From positions 1 to 16,250 of the forward strand of contig JBCDGZ010000155.1 in NCBI GenBank assembly GCA_038750655.1: a stretch of 16,250 nt of DNA. The letters are read 5' to 3'. The stretch comes from JBCDGZ01 sp038750655 (lineage in GTDB: Bacteria > Bacteroidota > Bacteroidia > Chitinophagales > Saprospiraceae). Position numbers and translations under genes: made by a program. The notes under the pieces are model-generated. The model ran no database searches and was not told the origin of the DNA. It worked only from the letters and a program-made list of their open reading frames with translations. This document shows, piece after piece, positions 1-8,975 of this stretch. The first letter of the stretch is position 1, and each line of letters opens with the position of its first letter.

Positions 1-1
1 A

Positions 2-3000
2 ATAGTAGATGGTTGTAGCTCTGAACTATCTGCACCACATGAAGTGATAGTCAATGCACTGCCGACAGCTGTAGCCTCTAACGGTGGCTCGATCTGTCCC
101 GGCGAGTCCGGCCAGCTATTGGGGAACACCGTAAGCGGTGCAAGCTACGAATGGCGCATCAGTGGCTCCTCCACCATCATCTCTACGGAGCAAAATCCCG
201 TTATTCTTGGCCTAACCAGCACGACAACCTACGAGCTGACGGTCCTAACCAACGGCTGTGCCTCCGACCCGGTGTCCACAACGACGCTAGTAGTCGATCC
301 CGCGCCCACGGCTGCACCGACCTTTACCTATACTTTGAATCCCGACTGTAGCCCAAGCGATCTAAGTCTATTCACCGACCCCTCCGGTGGTACGGCTCCT
401 TATACCTTCGTATGGAGTGGACCGAACAGTTTCAGCTCAAGTCTACAAAACCCAACGATCAGTAATGCGACAATAGCAAGTAATGGTACCTATGATGTAG
501 TAGTAACAGATGCCAACGGTTGTACGACGACCAGCAATGTAGCAGTAAGCGGCATCAGCAACAGCATCGCCCAGCCCTTGATCAGCTCAAGCGGTCAAGT
601 TTGCGACGGCGGCGCGATAGTGCTGAGCATTCCATCCTACAGCGGCTCCAGTGTAGACTATGTTTGGACACTTCCAGACTCTACCAATGTCTCGGGCTTG
701 AATACGAATCAATTGACGATTAGTCCAGTAGATAGCACGCTTCATGAAGGTAATTATTCCGTAGAAGTAACGGTAGATGGCTGCGTAGTCAACTCCGACA
801 CTTTCAATCTAGAATTGCATCCTACGCCAACGGCGACTCCGACGGCCACGGCCGGAGGCTTATGCGAAGGCGACGCTTTGACGCTGACTGCCAATGCAAC
901 GGGTGCAAGCACCTACGCCTGGAGTGGCCCCAATGGCTTCACCTCCACGGCGATAAACCCAACACTCAACAATATCACCGTATCCAACAACGGCACCTAT
1001 GTACTGACAGTAACCAATATCACGGGTTGCTCAACAAGCTCCAGCGTAGTGGTCAGCAACATCGCTCCAACTCCGGCTACATCGACGATCACGAGCAATG
1101 GCCCCGTTTGTGAGGATGAAAATATCACGCTTTCCATCCAAGAAGTCTACACGGGAACTGCGGTCAGCTACAATTGGACGAACGGAGCAGGCACCAGCAT
1201 CGGCACAGGCTCTAGTCTAAGCTTTGCGGCGAGTGCAGCCACAGCGATTTCGCCTTATCGCGTACAAGTAACCGTCGATGGTTGTAGCTCCGAGCTATCT
1301 GCTCCACATGAGGTGATAGTCAATGTCTTACCCATTGCTGTAGCTTCCAATGGCGGCTCGATCTGCCCGGGCGAGTCCGGCCAGCTATTGGGCAACACCA
1401 TAAGCGGTGCAAGCTACGAATGGCGGATCAGTGGCTCCTCCACCATCATCTCCACGGAGCAAAATCCCGTTATCCTTGGCCTAACCAGTACGACGACCTA
1501 CGAGCTAACGGTGCTGACCAACGGCTGCGCCTCCGACCCGGTGTCTACGACGACGCTAGTAGTCGATCCCGCGCCCACGGCTGCACCAACTTTCACCTAC
1601 ACTTTAAACCCAGACTGTAGCCCGAGCGATCTAAGTCTATTCACCAACCCCTCCAGCGGCACGGCTCCCTACACCTTCGCCTGGAGCGGCCCGAATAGCT
1701 TCAGCTCAAGTCTGCAAGACCCAACGATCAGTAATGCGACGATAGCAAGTAACGGCACCTATGATGTGGTAGTAACAGATGCCAACGGTTGTACAACGAC
1801 CAGCAATGTAGCAGTAAGTGGCATCAGCAATAGCATTGCCCAACCTGTGATCAGTAGCACGGGCCCCGGCTGTGAAGGGGAGCAAGTGATCCTGAGCATT
1901 CCGAGCTACAGCGGTTCGAATGTTGTGTACAGCTGGACAACGCCCGGTGGAATAACACAAAACATCAGTGGCCAGAATACGAATGTACTGACGATTAGTC
2001 CATTAGTGGACTTGCTGCATCAAGGCAATTATAGTGTAGAGGTGACTGTTGATGGCTGTACGCTATCTTCTCCGATCTATAACCTGAATGTGTTTGATAC
2101 GCCAGTGCTGTTGCCGAGTTATAGTAGCAATGATAGTTGTACGGGTGGGGCCTTGTCACTCTTCGCTAATGCGAGTGGTGGGACGCCCTTGACCTATGAA
2201 TGGAGTGGACCGAATGGCTTTAGTTCTACTTTGGAGAATCCGATCATTAATGATGTGGACATCTCGTATAATGGACAGTATTCGTTGACGGTTATTTCGG
2301 TGAGCGGTTGTACGGCGACGGGGAGTTTGACGGTTAATAGTTTGTTGCCTCCGGCGGAGGTGCCAACGATTGCTTCGCCGGATGTGGAGATTTGTGAAGG
2401 GGAGGATATGGTATTGACCACCAGTGCCAGTGGCGTATTGTTTGAATGGATTGGCCCGCTTGGGGCTAGTCAGTCTACACTCGCTTTAACTGGATTAACA
2501 ACGACAACGAGTACGACCAACATTGGCCCCGGTCATCCTTCTTACCTTGGTGGTGAATATCGGGTAAGGGTAACGGATGCGAATGGCTGTGTGGCGACTT
2601 CTGGTCCGATCAATATCAGTATTAGTGAGATTCCGGTGACGATTGCGAATAACAACAGTCCGGTTTGTGAAGGGGAGCAGGTGCAGTTGACAGCGGGGGC
2701 TGTTCCGGGAGCGAATTATCGTTGGTATGATGATGATCCGGTGATGAATCCTGCATCGAATTTGATGGCAATGACCCAAAATCCATTGCTGCAAAATCTA
2801 TCAGCCGGTAGCTATGACTTTTATGTTGTGGCGACGGTGGATGGCTGTTCTTCTGAACCCTCAAGAACTACGATTATCATTTGGGATAATCCAGTTTCGC
2901 TTCCCAATGCAGGTTATACACTCAACCCAGATTGTTCGCCAAGCGATTTGAGTTTGGAAGCTAATGTTAGTGGAGGGACTGCGCCTCTCTCTTATAGTTG

Positions 3001-6000
3001 GAGTGGTCCGAATAACTATTTTTCTGCTGTTGAAAATCCGATTATCGGTGATGCTAATGCTTCTGCGAATGGTTCTTATGTGGTGACGGTGACGGATGCC
3101 AATGGCTGTACAGGAATTGGAAGTGTCCAGGTATCTGGTGTTGTAGACGCTTTGCCGATGCCGATTATCAACAGTTCTAATCCTTCGTGTGACGGAACAA
3201 CGGTGGTGTTGAGTGTACCGGTGTATCAGGGATCGGTCGTTGACTATATTTGGACCTTGCCGAGTACGACGAATGTCACTGGATTGAATTCCAATCAAAT
3301 TACCATTAGTCCGGTGGATTCTAATTTTCATCAAGGGAATTATTATGTGAATATTACAGTCGACGGTTGTATGCTATCCTCGGATACCTTTAACCTTGAC
3401 CTGTTTAACCAACCAACATTGGCACCAGCAGTCGCTTCGACTACGCTCTGTGAAGGAGATATTTTACGATTGGAAGCCAATGCTACAGATGTAGTGGACT
3501 TTGAATGGACGGGCCCCAATGGTTTTATTTCTTACGCTGAGAATCCACAGATTAATAATATTTCTGTCTTGAATAATGGTACCTATAGTGTGAGTGGAAC
3601 TAGCCTGTCAGGCTGTGAGGTGAGGGCGAGTATTGTGGTGGATAATATTGTGCCGATACCGGCAATACCTACTATTACAACCAATGGCCCGGTGTGTGCG
3701 GATGAAATGATTGTGCTGAGTATTCAGCAGCAGTATGCTACTACAGGGGTGACTTATAATTGGACAAATGGTGCGGGAATAACGATTGGGACGACGGCCA
3801 GTCTCCGTCTTGATCCAACTGATGCTAGTGCGATTTCGCCTTATCGTGTGGTGGTTGCTGAGGGCGCTTGTTCATCTGAACTGTCAGAGGCAGTAGAGGT
3901 GCTGGTCAACGAACTGCCTACGGCTATTGCAACGAATGCTGGTGCTGTTTGTGTAGAAGAATCGGGACAACTATTTGCCAATGCAATTCCCAGTGCAAGT
4001 TATGAATGGAGAATTGCGGGTTCGCCGACCATTATCTCTACACAAGCTAATCCTGTTATTCTGGATTTGAATACTAGTACTACGTTTGAATTAACGGTGA
4101 TCAGTGCGGAGGGCTGTATCAGCGATCAATTGGGGTATACAACTATTGAAGTGCATACCTCTCCAAGCACTAGCCCCGTCGCTGCCTACACGCTGAATGC
4201 TGATTGTACGCCTGCTGACTTGATGCTGAGTGCGAACGCTACTGGCAGCGGGCTGAGCTACAGCTGGACCGGTCCCAACGGCTTCACCTCCAATGCAGAA
4301 AATCCTATTCTCCCTAATGCGACCACGGCCAACAATGGCACCTACACCCTAATCATCACCGACCAAAATGGGTGCTCAGTAGCCGGAGTAACCAACGCCA
4401 TTACCAACATCGTTAATCAAGTAGCCGAGCCGATCGTGTCGAGCACCGGGCCTGCTTGTGAAGGGGATCAAATTGTACTGAGTGTGCCCCAATACAGCGG
4501 CTCGAATGTCAGCTACACTTGGACCGTACCGAGCACGACTAATGTTGTCGGACTCAATAACAATGAGCTGATTATTAGTCCAGTGGATGCCAATATCCAC
4601 CAGGGTAACTATACCTTGACCGTAGCGGTGGATGGTTGTATCTTAAGTTCTGCTATCTATACCGTGACGGTTTACGACACGCCTTCGGCAGCTCCGGTCG
4701 CTACCAGCGGGATGATCTGCGAAGGCGAAGAACTGGCCCTCAATGCCAACGCCTCGGGAGTGGGATTCCTCCGCTTTAATTGGGTCGGCCCGAATGGCTT
4801 TAGCTCAGCCTTGGCCAATCCTACTTTGAACAATGTATCAACTGTAAACAATGGACAGTATACCTTAACCGCAACCAGTGCGAGTGGTTGTACCTTTGTT
4901 GAAAGTATCCTTGTTGATAATATCCTAACGGCTCCGGTCGAACCAAATATCTTTACGGAAAGTGCAATTTGTGAGGGAGATGATATTATCCTCACCACCA
5001 GCACTAGCGGCTTTAGCTTTGAATGGATCGGCCCACTAGGAGCGAGCCAATCGACGCTCCAATTGCCTGGCTTGACCACCAGCAGCGGTACAACAACGCT
5101 GCCTTCCGGCAGCCCCGCCTACCTGGCTGGCCAATGGCAGGTAAGAGTCACTGATGCCAACGGCTGCACCCGCATCTCTAATGCTGCAACCGTGGAGATC
5201 AGCGAAGTGCCCGTCGCCTTTGCTAGCAACAATGGTCCAGTCTGTCAGTCGGATGCAGTACAGCTTACTGCTAGCCCCGTACCCGGAGCAGAATACCGCT
5301 GGTACTTCGAAGATCCTGTGAGTATTCCACCTACCCTCACTTTAATGGCTATGGAGCAAAATCCAACGCTCTACAACCTGACTGTGGGGACGCATAATTT
5401 CTACCTCAGCGTGATCAAAGATGGCTGCGAATCAGCCACCCCATCCCGTACGACCGTAGTGATCAATGACCAACCTGTAATCAATAATATCAGTGGTGGT
5501 GGCTCTTACTGCGAGGGTGAAGATATTTTGCTTTCGGCCAGCAATAGTACCAGCCTCAGTGGCAACATCAACTATACCTGGAGTGGCCCCAACGGCTTCA
5601 CCTTCACCGGAAACACCAGCGCAAATAGCAACTTCGACTTGCTACTGCCTAACGCCGATCAAAGCATCGAAGGCAGCTACACCCTGCAGCTGATCTCCGC
5701 TTCCGGCTGCCGTTCGCAGACGCAGTCCGTCAGCGTAGACCTTGATGCCATCCCGGCTACACCTCAACTAGACGTAGTCGACGCACAACTCTGCGAGGGC
5801 GAAGACCTAGAGCTGAACGCCAATGCCTACACCGGCACTCCCGTCTCCTACGAATGGTTCTTCACGGCTAATGGCAATACGACCTCGCTTGGAACGACCA
5901 ATGTGCCGACCTACTTTGTGTTCGGTGCTACGCCGGTTAATACTGGGGTATACAGCGTGGCGGTTACTGTCGATGGCTGCCCGTCCAGTGCTTCGAATGC

Positions 6001-7909
6001 TATCGACGTCGAGATATTCGGTGCCTTCGCAGCTCCACCGGCTGGGAATTCCACCAGTGCCGTCAATCCGGCTTGCGAAGGCGATTTGGTACAGCTGCAA
6101 TTGCCTTTTTACGCTGGTGCCAGCTACCAATGGTTTGGTCCCAACGGCTTCAGTAGCAATTTGCCTAGTCCGGTGATTAACCCAGTTACGGTTGATAACA
6201 TCGGGAATTACTACGCGCAAATTACGCTGCCCAATAACTGCGCAGTGCTGGTAACTCCGGAGACTTTTGTGTACATACAGCAGCAGCCGGAGGCACCGAC
6301 GATTGTCAACAACGGGCCGGCTTGCGTAGGTAGCGAGTTTGAGCTAAGCGTATCTAGTCCGATTGATCTGCCACCGGGAACGCCGCTTTCTTTCGACTGG
6401 TACTACGGTAATACCAATACTTTACTGGGCACGACTTCTAATCCGTTCTTTACGGTCTCGAATGTTCAACCCAACAATACGGGGAATTACTACGTGGTAA
6501 TGACGGTAGGAGACTGCCAAGCCGAGCCTTCCGAGGTAACAATAGTACAGGTTGATTACATCCCTACCAATCAGGCGGATGCTGGACCAGATGTCGACGT
6601 TTGTGCCACGACTACAGTAACCTTAGATGCAGAAATTCCCACCGTTGGTTCGGGGTATTGGACCTCACCGAGTGGAGCAACTATTTCTAATCCTGATCAG
6701 CACGACAGCGAAGTCATTGATTTGATACAAGGAGCAAATATTTTCGTCTGGACGCTGTCCAATGGAGCTTGCTTGGATTACGACGCGGATACGATGATTG
6801 TCCATGTCAATCTGGTACCAGCCGACATTGCTTATGCTGGTGATGACCTGGATGTTTGTGGAGAACAAAATTATGTGCTCAATGCCAATGTGCCAGTCGA
6901 TGCCAGCGGAGAGTGGAGCCAATCGGCTAGTCAGCAAAGTCAAGGCATTGTGATTGCTGATCCGAGTTCGCCGAGTAGTTCGATCTCGGGATTGGTTCCG
7001 GGGGAAAGCTACGAGTTTACCTGGACCCTTTCGCAGGGGGTCTGTGAAGACTATGATGCAGATATAGTGATCCTCACGGTTTACGAAGCGCCACCAAATA
7101 ATGCCTACATCGCGGAGGAGGAGATTTACAATTGTGGCAATGAAGATACGCAACTGGCTGCCCAGCTGCCGTCGATTGGTACTGGCTTCTGGACGACTAC
7201 TTCTGGAGCGACCATTATTGATCCGCTGCTGCCGAGTACGACGGTTGAAGATTTGGACTTTGGGGAAAATATGTTTGTCTGGACTTTATCCAATGGGGCT
7301 TGTAGCAGTTACTCTTCGGATACACTGTTCCTCTACTTAGAAGACGAAAGGCTAGCAGCCAACTCGGATCACTTTCAGCTCAACTTTGATGAAACGCTGG
7401 AGCAGCAAAGCCTAATTGATAATGATTTCTTGAGCGACATCAATGAACTGGAAATCATGCTGATCGAGCCACCGATTAATGGGAGAGTGACTTTCTTTGA
7501 AAATGGCTTATTCAGCTATACGCCTGAGCCCAGCTTCTTTGGTACGGACCAGTTCATTTATCGACTTTGTAATGTCAATTGTCGGGAGCATTGTGATACG
7601 GCTTTGGTGACGATTCGCACCATTGGAGTCAACACTGCAGGAGATTGCTGGGTGCCCGATGTCATTACTCCGAACAATGATCAAATGAATGATCAATTGG
7701 TGATCCCTTGTCTGGATGTCAATGCGAACAATCGCCTGTGCATCTTCAATCGCTGGGGGGATCGGATACTGGAGGCGCAGCCTTATGCCAATGATTGGAA
7801 CGGTACGTTTAACGGCCAGGATTTGCCGCCGGGGACTTATTTCTATGTACTGCAACCTGATCTTAATTCAAAAGAAGTGACTACTGGTTATTTCAATATT
7901 GTGAGATAA
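2..7909 (+). CDS. Giant T9SS type B adhesin, 5'-truncated by the window edge
   Basis: The frame is open from the first base. The GTG at 44 is an internal valine that aligns with the same valine 423 residues downstream, so the true start lies outside the window. About 2,635 residues are visible: 21 modules in a five-module higher-order repeat (to about 5485), four more divergent modules (to 6571), three PKD-like modules with a G-x-W core (6572-7357), a cadherin-like module with a YTPEPSFFGTDQF motif (7358-7627) and a CHU_C sorting domain. Repeat modules are about 80-90 residues, typically with one Cys in a C-x-G-E/D motif near the start and one in a D/N-G-C motif near the end, plus a recurring W-S-G-P-N-G-F motif. 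These are Ig/PKD-like beta-sandwiches. Proteins of this build are exported by the T9SS and act as surface adhesins, SprB being the model. The ligand cannot be told; prey, polymer or surface binding are all possible. Confidence 0.93.
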   Translation: MVDGCSSELSAPHEVIVNALPTAVASNGGSICPGESGQLLGNTVSGASYEWRISGSSTIISTEQNPVILGLTSTTTYELTVLTNGCASDPVSTTTLVVDPAPTAAPTFTYTLNPDCSPSDLSLFTDPSGGTAPYTFVWSGPNSFSSSLQNPTISNATIASNGTYDVVVTDANGCTTTSNVAVSGISNSIAQPLISSSGQVCDGGAIVLSIPSYSGSSVDYVWTLPDSTNVSGLNTNQLTISPVDSTLHEGNYSVEVTVDGCVVNSDTFNLELHPTPTATPTATAGGLCEGDALTLTANATGASTYAWSGPNGFTSTAINPTLNNITVSNNGTYVLTVTNITGCSTSSSVVVSNIAPTPATSTITSNGPVCEDENITLSIQEVYTGTAVSYNWTNGAGTSIGTGSSLSFAASAATAISPYRVQVTVDGCSSELSAPHEVIVNVLPIAVASNGGSICPGESGQLLGNTISGASYEWRISGSSTIISTEQNPVILGLTSTTTYELTVLTNGCASDPVSTTTLVVDPAPTAAPTFTYTLNPDCSPSDLSLFTNPSSGTAPYTFAWSGPNSFSSSLQDPTISNATIASNGTYDVVVTDANGCTTTSNVAVSGISNSIAQPVISSTGPGCEGEQVILSIPSYSGSNVVYSWTTPGGITQNISGQNTNVLTISPLVDLLHQGNYSVEVTVDGCTLSSPIYNLNVFDTPVLLPSYSSNDSCTGGALSLFANASGGTPLTYEWSGPNGFSSTLENPIINDVDISYNGQYSLTVISVSGCTATGSLTVNSLLPPAEVPTIASPDVEICEGEDMVLTTSASGVLFEWIGPLGASQSTLALTGLTTTTSTTNIGPGHPSYLGGEYRVRVTDANGCVATSGPINISISEIPVTIANNNSPVCEGEQVQLTAGAVPGANYRWYDDDPVMNPASNLMAMTQNPLLQNLSAGSYDFYVVATVDGCSSEPSRTTIIIWDNPVSLPNAGYTLNPDCSPSDLSLEANVSGGTAPLSYSWSGPNNYFSAVENPIIGDANASANGSYVVTVTDANGCTGIGSVQVSGVVDALPMPIINSSNPSCDGTTVVLSVPVYQGSVVDYIWTLPSTTNVTGLNSNQITISPVDSNFHQGNYYVNITVDGCMLSSDTFNLDLFNQPTLAPAVASTTLCEGDILRLEANATDVVDFEWTGPNGFISYAENPQINNISVLNNGTYSVSGTSLSGCEVRASIVVDNIVPIPAIPTITTNGPVCADEMIVLSIQQQYATTGVTYNWTNGAGITIGTTASLRLDPTDASAISPYRVVVAEGACSSELSEAVEVLVNELPTAIATNAGAVCVEESGQLFANAIPSASYEWRIAGSPTIISTQANPVILDLNTSTTFELTVISAEGCISDQLGYTTIEVHTSPSTSPVAAYTLNADCTPADLMLSANATGSGLSYSWTGPNGFTSNAENPILPNATTANNGTYTLIITDQNGCSVAGVTNAITNIVNQVAEPIVSSTGPACEGDQIVLSVPQYSGSNVSYTWTVPSTTNVVGLNNNELIISPVDANIHQGNYTLTVAVDGCILSSAIYTVTVYDTPSAAPVATSGMICEGEELALNANASGVGFLRFNWVGPNGFSSALANPTLNNVSTVNNGQYTLTATSASGCTFVESILVDNILTAPVEPNIFTESAICEGDDIILTTSTSGFSFEWIGPLGASQSTLQLPGLTTSSGTTTLPSGSPAYLAGQWQVRVTDANGCTRISNAATVEISEVPVAFASNNGPVCQSDAVQLTASPVPGAEYRWYFEDPVSIPPTLTLMAMEQNPTLYNLTVGTHNFYLSVIKDGCESATPSRTTVVINDQPVINNISGGGSYCEGEDILLSASNSTSLSGNINYTWSGPNGFTFTGNTSANSNFDLLLPNADQSIEGSYTLQLISASGCRSQTQSVSVDLDAIPATPQLDVVDAQLCEGEDLELNANAYTGTPVSYEWFFTANGNTTSLGTTNVPTYFVFGATPVNTGVYSVAVTVDGCPSSASNAIDVEIFGAFAAPPAGNSTSAVNPACEGDLVQLQLPFYAGASYQWFGPNGFSSNLPSPVINPVTVDNIGNYYAQITLPNNCAVLVTPETFVYIQQQPEAPTIVNNGPACVGSEFELSVSSPIDLPPGTPLSFDWYYGNTNTLLGTTSNPFFTVSNVQPNNTGNYYVVMTVGDCQAEPSEVTIVQVDYIPTNQADAGPDVDVCATTTVTLDAEIPTVGSGYWTSPSGATISNPDQHDSEVIDLIQGANIFVWTLSNGACLDYDADTMIVHVNLVPADIAYAGDDLDVCGEQNYVLNANVPVDASGEWSQSASQQSQGIVIADPSSPSSSISGLVPGESYEFTWTLSQGVCEDYDADIVILTVYEAPPNNAYIAEEEIYNCGNEDTQLAAQLPSIGTGFWTTTSGATIIDPLLPSTTVEDLDFGENMFVWTLSNGACSSYSSDTLFLYLEDERLAANSDHFQLNFDETLEQQSLIDNDFLSDINELEIMLIEPPINGRVTFFENGLFSYTPEPSFFGTDQFIYRLCNVNCREHCDTALVTIRTIGVNTAGDCWVPDVITPNNDQMNDQLVIPCLDVNANNRLCIFNRWGDRILEAQPYANDWNGTFNGQDLPPGTYFYVLQPDLNSKEVTTGYFNIVR
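5..577 (+). repeat. Near-identical DNA repeat, copy 1 (pairs with 1274-1846)
   Basis: This 573-bp stretch (end of module E, all of A and B) aligns without gaps to 1274-1846 at an offset of 1269 bp. Sampled 60-base lines differ at about 5 to 10 positions. Most differences fall at third codon positions, and only about ten residues differ in 191. Similarity drops sharply after 577, inside the next module. It is the best preserved repeat pair in the gene. Confidence 0.88.
50..5485 (+). repeat. Higher-order protein repeat: five-module units A-B-C-D-E in two versions
   Basis: Units begin with module A at 50, 1319, 2630, 3905 and 5207 (last unit A only), giving periods of 1269, 1311, 1275 and 1302 bp. 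In unit 1 the modules lie at about A 50-319, B 320-577, C 578-841, D 842-1081 and E 1082-1318. B, C and D recur in the same order in all four full units. The E and A slots come in two kinds. E/A is typified by N-W-T-N-G-A-G and Y-E-W-R-I. E'/A' is typified by W-I-G-P-L-G-A-S-Q-S-T and Y-R-W-Y. The order is A-BCD-E-A-BCD-E'-A'-BCD-E-A-BCD-E'-A'. E' and A' always travel together, so the duplicated block is E-A-B-C-D. Boundaries were placed by eye. Confidence 0.85.
1274..1846 (+). repeat. Near-identical DNA repeat, copy 2 (pairs with 5-577)
   Basis: Second member of the 573-bp pair. Residue changes from copy 1 include T/I, V/I, D/N, G/S, V/A and N/D, all mild. The following C module (about 1847-2100) is clearly more diverged from its unit 1 counterpart, so the conserved tract ends at or near a module boundary. 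Confidence 0.88.
7628..7906 (+). other. CHU_C / gliding-motility-associated C-terminal domain (T9SS type B sorting signal)
   Basis: The last roughly 93 residues of the adhesin carry the family hallmarks: V-I-T-P-N-N-D-Q-M-N-D, then C-I-F-N-R-W-G-D-R-I, then W-N-G-T-F-N-G-Q-D-L-P-P-G-T-Y-F-Y, ending in G-Y-F-N-I-V-R. This matches the TIGR04131/PF13585 type. Known type B domains direct export through the T9SS and generally need a PorP/SprF-family partner, which is the next gene. Three cysteines within it are unusual for the motif but do not break it. Confidence 0.95.
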
Positions 7910-7910
7910 A

Positions 7911-7973
7911 ACAGGCTTGGAGGATACCTCCTGCAATGGAGTAGGGGGTATAGATGCCGCCTGTATATTTTTT
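7911..7973 (+). terminator. Nested hairpins plus T-run between adhesin and porP-like gene
   Basis: An outer perfect inverted repeat ACAGGC (7911-7916) / GCCTGT (7959-7964) starts one base after the adhesin stop. It encloses a tight hairpin GGAGG-ATA-CCTCC (7919-7931). The outer arm is followed by TATA and six T (7968-7973). This could act as a partial terminator that lowers expression of the downstream genes relative to the adhesin, or as an mRNA-end-protecting structure. The long enclosed loop makes it a non-classical terminator. A near-match to the -7 element (TA, three bases, TTTTG) overlaps the T-run, so a promoter for the next gene is an alternative. Confidence 0.45.
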
Positions 7974-7987
7974 GTAAAAACAATACG

Positions 7988-8908
7988 ATGAGAAAATTAC
8001 TTTTAATGGCTGCTATGATCGCAGCATCTTTGTGGGCGCATGCTCAGTATGATGTCCATTATTCTCAGTTTATGCACAATAAGCTGGCCTTTAATCCAGC
8101 TTTTGCGGGGAACAATGAGGTGCTGACCTTCTCTGCATTATACCGCAATCAGTGGCTGGGAATCGATGGCGCACCGACGACCGTTAACTTACACGCCCAC
8201 ACCCCTTTTCTGGCCAATCGTGGCGGAATAGGGTTGTCTTTGATTAGTGATCGAATCGGAAGAGTCAATACTTCCATTGCGGGACTTTCTTATGCTTATC
8301 GTATGAAGCTCAACGATGAGTCTACTTTAAATGTAGGACTACAAATGAAGATTGAACATTCCCGAATTGACTGGACGGATGTCAATCCATTGGATCAAGG
8401 GGATGGGCAGGTGCCTTTATTTGCGACCAATAAAACCAACCCGAATTTTGGTGTTGGAATCATGCTCTCCAATGCTAAATACTACGTTGCGCTTTCTGCA
8501 CCGACCTTACTGCGCAGTACGATCTACACCGATGATCCGCTGTCGGGGGTAAGCCTGAGCGATCATCGTAGTTACTATTTGATGGGGGGCTTTTTGGCTC
8601 GGCTGTCCAGAGTAGTCAAGTTGAAACCAGAAGTCCTGATTTCTTACAATCCTAGTGCGCCATTTGAGCTGGCGATCAACGGGAGTGTCATCTTCTTCGA
8701 TCAATTTTGGTTGGGAGCGGGGTATCGCCTCGGCGATGCTATTGATGGCTTGGTGCTATTTCAGGTTAGTAACGAATTTCGCGTAGGCTTTGCTTATGAT
8801 TACACCTTGACCAAGTTGCAGCAGTTTTCTAATGGAAGTATTGAGCTGATGCTTGACTATCGTTTTCAGAAGAAAGGAAAACGCATCAATAACATCCGTT
8901 TCTTCTAA
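7988..8908 (+). CDS. PorP/SprF family T9SS outer-membrane protein
   Basis: 306 residues, the usual length for the PorP/SprF family (TIGR03519 type). The ATG at 7988 opens a clear signal peptide (basic M-R-K, hydrophobic core, A-H-A before Q20). The mature start has the family signature Q-Y-D-V-H-Y-S-Q-F-M-H-N then N-P-A-F-A-G, followed by Y-R-N-Q-W and G-A-P-T-T-V-N-L-H. The rest alternates polar and hydrophobic residues with glycine/aromatic turns, as expected for an outer-membrane beta-barrel. SprF in Flavobacterium is needed for export of the adhesin SprB. Sitting 78 bp after a type B substrate on the same strand, this is most likely that adhesin's dedicated secretion/attachment partner. 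It is a paralogue type rather than a proven porP or sprF orthologue, so no symbol is given. Confidence 0.93.
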   Translation: MRKLLLMAAMIAASLWAHAQYDVHYSQFMHNKLAFNPAFAGNNEVLTFSALYRNQWLGIDGAPTTVNLHAHTPFLANRGGIGLSLISDRIGRVNTSIAGLSYAYRMKLNDESTLNVGLQMKIEHSRIDWTDVNPLDQGDGQVPLFATNKTNPNFGVGIMLSNAKYYVALSAPTLLRSTIYTDDPLSGVSLSDHRSYYLMGGFLARLSRVVKLKPEVLISYNPSAPFELAINGSVIFFDQFWLGAGYRLGDAIDGLVLFQVSNEFRVGFAYDYTLTKLQQFSNGSIELMLDYRFQKKGKRINNIRFF

Positions 8909-8975
8909 GTCCTTTATTTAACACACGCTCTAAACAAAGATTGTAAATAACCCAACTTGCATTAAATACGAATTT

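Noticed and set aside
44..46. GTG as the start codon of the adhesin
   Set aside because: The codons before it continue the same repeat module, matching the residues just before the equivalent valine 423 residues later. The frame is open to the window edge, so the gene starts upstream.
2861..3334. 157-codon open frame on the minus strand, and several similar ones of 70-160 codons antisense or out of frame to the adhesin
   Set aside because: They lie wholly inside the repeat-encoding gene, have odd compositions rich in R, H, S and I, no family motifs, and recur because the DNA beneath them repeats.
5..5485. CRISPR array or tandem DNA satellite
   Set aside because: The periodicity is long, the repeats diverge, and all of it lies in one continuous reading frame encoding beta-sandwich modules.
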